Below, piece after piece: positions 5,275 through 5,893 of a stretch of 5,893 bases of DNA. The DNA comes from JAWCQZ01 sp964486625 (GTDB taxonomy: Archaea > Halobacteriota > Syntropharchaeia > JACQPP01), in the NCBI GenBank assembly GCA_964486625.1, contig CAZANW010000090.1:1-5893 (forward strand), read 5' to 3'. The position numbers and the translations under genes are program-made. Positions within the stretch are counted from its first letter, which is position 1; each line of letters starts with the position of its first letter. A model generated the notes under the pieces. It saw only the letters and a list, made by a program, of their open reading frames with translations. It was not told the DNA's origin and did no database searches.

Positions 5275-5337
5275 AGCGGGGTCGTCCGTCGCGAGGACCC
5301 GAGCGCCCCTTTCACTTCTCCGGCCGCCGCGGGCAGT
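5275..5337. other. Convergent intergenic spacer
   Basis: This 63-bp gap lies between the stop codons of rpl10e and the minus-strand coiled-coil gene. It contains a pyrimidine-rich run around 5306-5320 (CCCCTTTCACTTCTC), which could help terminate rpl10e transcripts in the archaeal manner. There is no stem followed by a T-run on either strand. Confidence 0.3.
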
Positions 5338-5889
5338 TCAGCCCCGCAACTTCCTCTTCAATTCCTTCAGCCTCTCCTCGCTCTGCCCCCGCTTCTCCAG
5401 GTAGAGCCTCTCCGGCATCAGGCCCGACTTGTGATACTCCTCCAGCGACTTGAGGAACGCCTCCGCCTTCTCAATCTCCCTGCGGGCCTCCGCAACCTCG
5501 GGCCCCTCGCGCGGGGCCGGGGGCGGCGGGGCGGCCGCTTCCGGAGCCCGGGCCCCGGCCGGGGCCGCCGCGACCCGCAGGGCCCCCTCCTCCAGCACCA
5601 TCCTCACCTGGGCGAAGTCCTCCTTCAGGGCCGACAGGTCGCGGAAGAGGTTCCGGACCTCGTCCCCCCGGGCGAAGGTCAGCTCCTGGTTCTTGAGGCG
5701 CGCCTCGACCCCCTCCATCTGCCTCTGGTGGTCGCGTAGAATGGTCCGCAGGGCCTCGAAGTCGGCTTGGAGGGCCACCCCCGACTCGCGGTTCCCGCCC
5801 GCCCCCTCGGCGCGGAGGGCCCCCACCTCCTTGATGAGGGCGGCCATCTCCGCCTGCTGCTGTTCCATGGTGAACTTGAGGGCCAGCAT
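5338..5889 (-). CDS. Coiled-coil protein with SHOCT-like C terminus (possibly 5'-truncated)
   Basis: This 183-residue protein is of unknown function. Residues 1-100 are almost entirely charged/Leu helix with heptad-like spacing, so a coiled coil is likely. Residues 105-131 are an Ala/Pro linker with four consecutive prolines. Residues 132-183 are again helical and highly charged. Within that part, LKSLEEYHKSGLMPERLY (146-163) resembles the short C-terminal oligomerisation module called SHOCT: a Leu-rich helix, then K-x-G-L-[IM], then an E/R-x-x-[YF] helix. That is pattern recognition only. There is no signal peptide, membrane segment or catalytic motif. The ATG at 5889 is four bases from the window edge and the codon before it (GAG) is open, so the true start may lie outside. 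GGAG directly abuts this ATG, too close for a normal binding site; ATGs at residues 8 and 15 are alternatives. It converges on rpl10e, so it is not in that operon. Confidence 0.65.
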   Translation of the reverse strand: MLALKFTMEQQQAEMAALIKEVGALRAEGAGGNRESGVALQADFEALRTILRDHQRQMEGVEARLKNQELTFARGDEVRNLFRDLSALKEDFAQVRMVLEEGALRVAAAPAGARAPEAAAPPPPAPREGPEVAEARREIEKAEAFLKSLEEYHKSGLMPERLYLEKRGQSEERLKELKRKLRG

Positions 5890-5893
5890 CTCC

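Noticed and set aside
1..5893. CRISPR arrays, insertion sequences, attachment sites or other mobile elements
   Set aside because: I saw no regularly spaced repeats, transposase or integrase motifs, or terminal inverted repeats. The gene content is conserved housekeeping plus one membrane cluster.

Overview
This 5.9 kb, very GC-rich window is archaeal chromosomal DNA. The evidence is an archaeal-type ribosomal protein L10e (uL16), the iron-sulfur large subunit of archaeal DNA primase, and an archaeal-style RNase HII. Four genes also carry AT-rich, TATA-like islands 27-30 nt upstream of their start codons, the spacing expected of archaeal leaderless promoters. The L10e sequence reads like those of Thermoplasmata relatives, so a high-GC Thermoplasmatota lineage is my best guess. 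That placement comes from memory of the family, not from a search.

Layout, right to left. A coiled-coil protein (5889-5338, minus) sits at the right edge, may be cut by it, and converges on rpl10e (4735-5274, plus). A compact 76-bp divergent region separates rpl10e from mtnA (4658-3639, minus). mtnA overlaps rnhB (3651-2992, minus) by 13 bases, so these two form an operon. A 166-bp gap follows, holding a TATA-like box and a 9-bp perfect inverted repeat, and then priL (2825-1725, minus). Three membrane-protein genes, all minus, complete the left side: 1688-984, 913-569 and 569-156. The last 155 bases hold no gene I can support.

How the genes fit together. RNase HII removes RNA from RNA-DNA hybrids and primase makes RNA primers, so the two neighbours act at opposite ends of a primer's life. 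MtnA belongs to methionine salvage and appears only translationally linked to rnhB. L10e is a large-ribosomal-subunit protein.

The most notable part is the membrane cluster. The 234-residue protein at 1688-984 aligns without gaps to the two shorter downstream proteins joined end to end. Its residues 1-109 match the 114-residue protein, and residues 112-226 match the 137-residue protein, each at roughly one third identity by hand count. The short genes meet at a TGATG stop/start overlap, with a G7 run on the coding strand just before it. That makes this either a genuine fused/split paralogue set or a frame change in a homopolymer. All four half-units share an A-R-x-[FY]-L-x-[WF] motif, suggesting an older internal duplication. 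I do not recognise the family.
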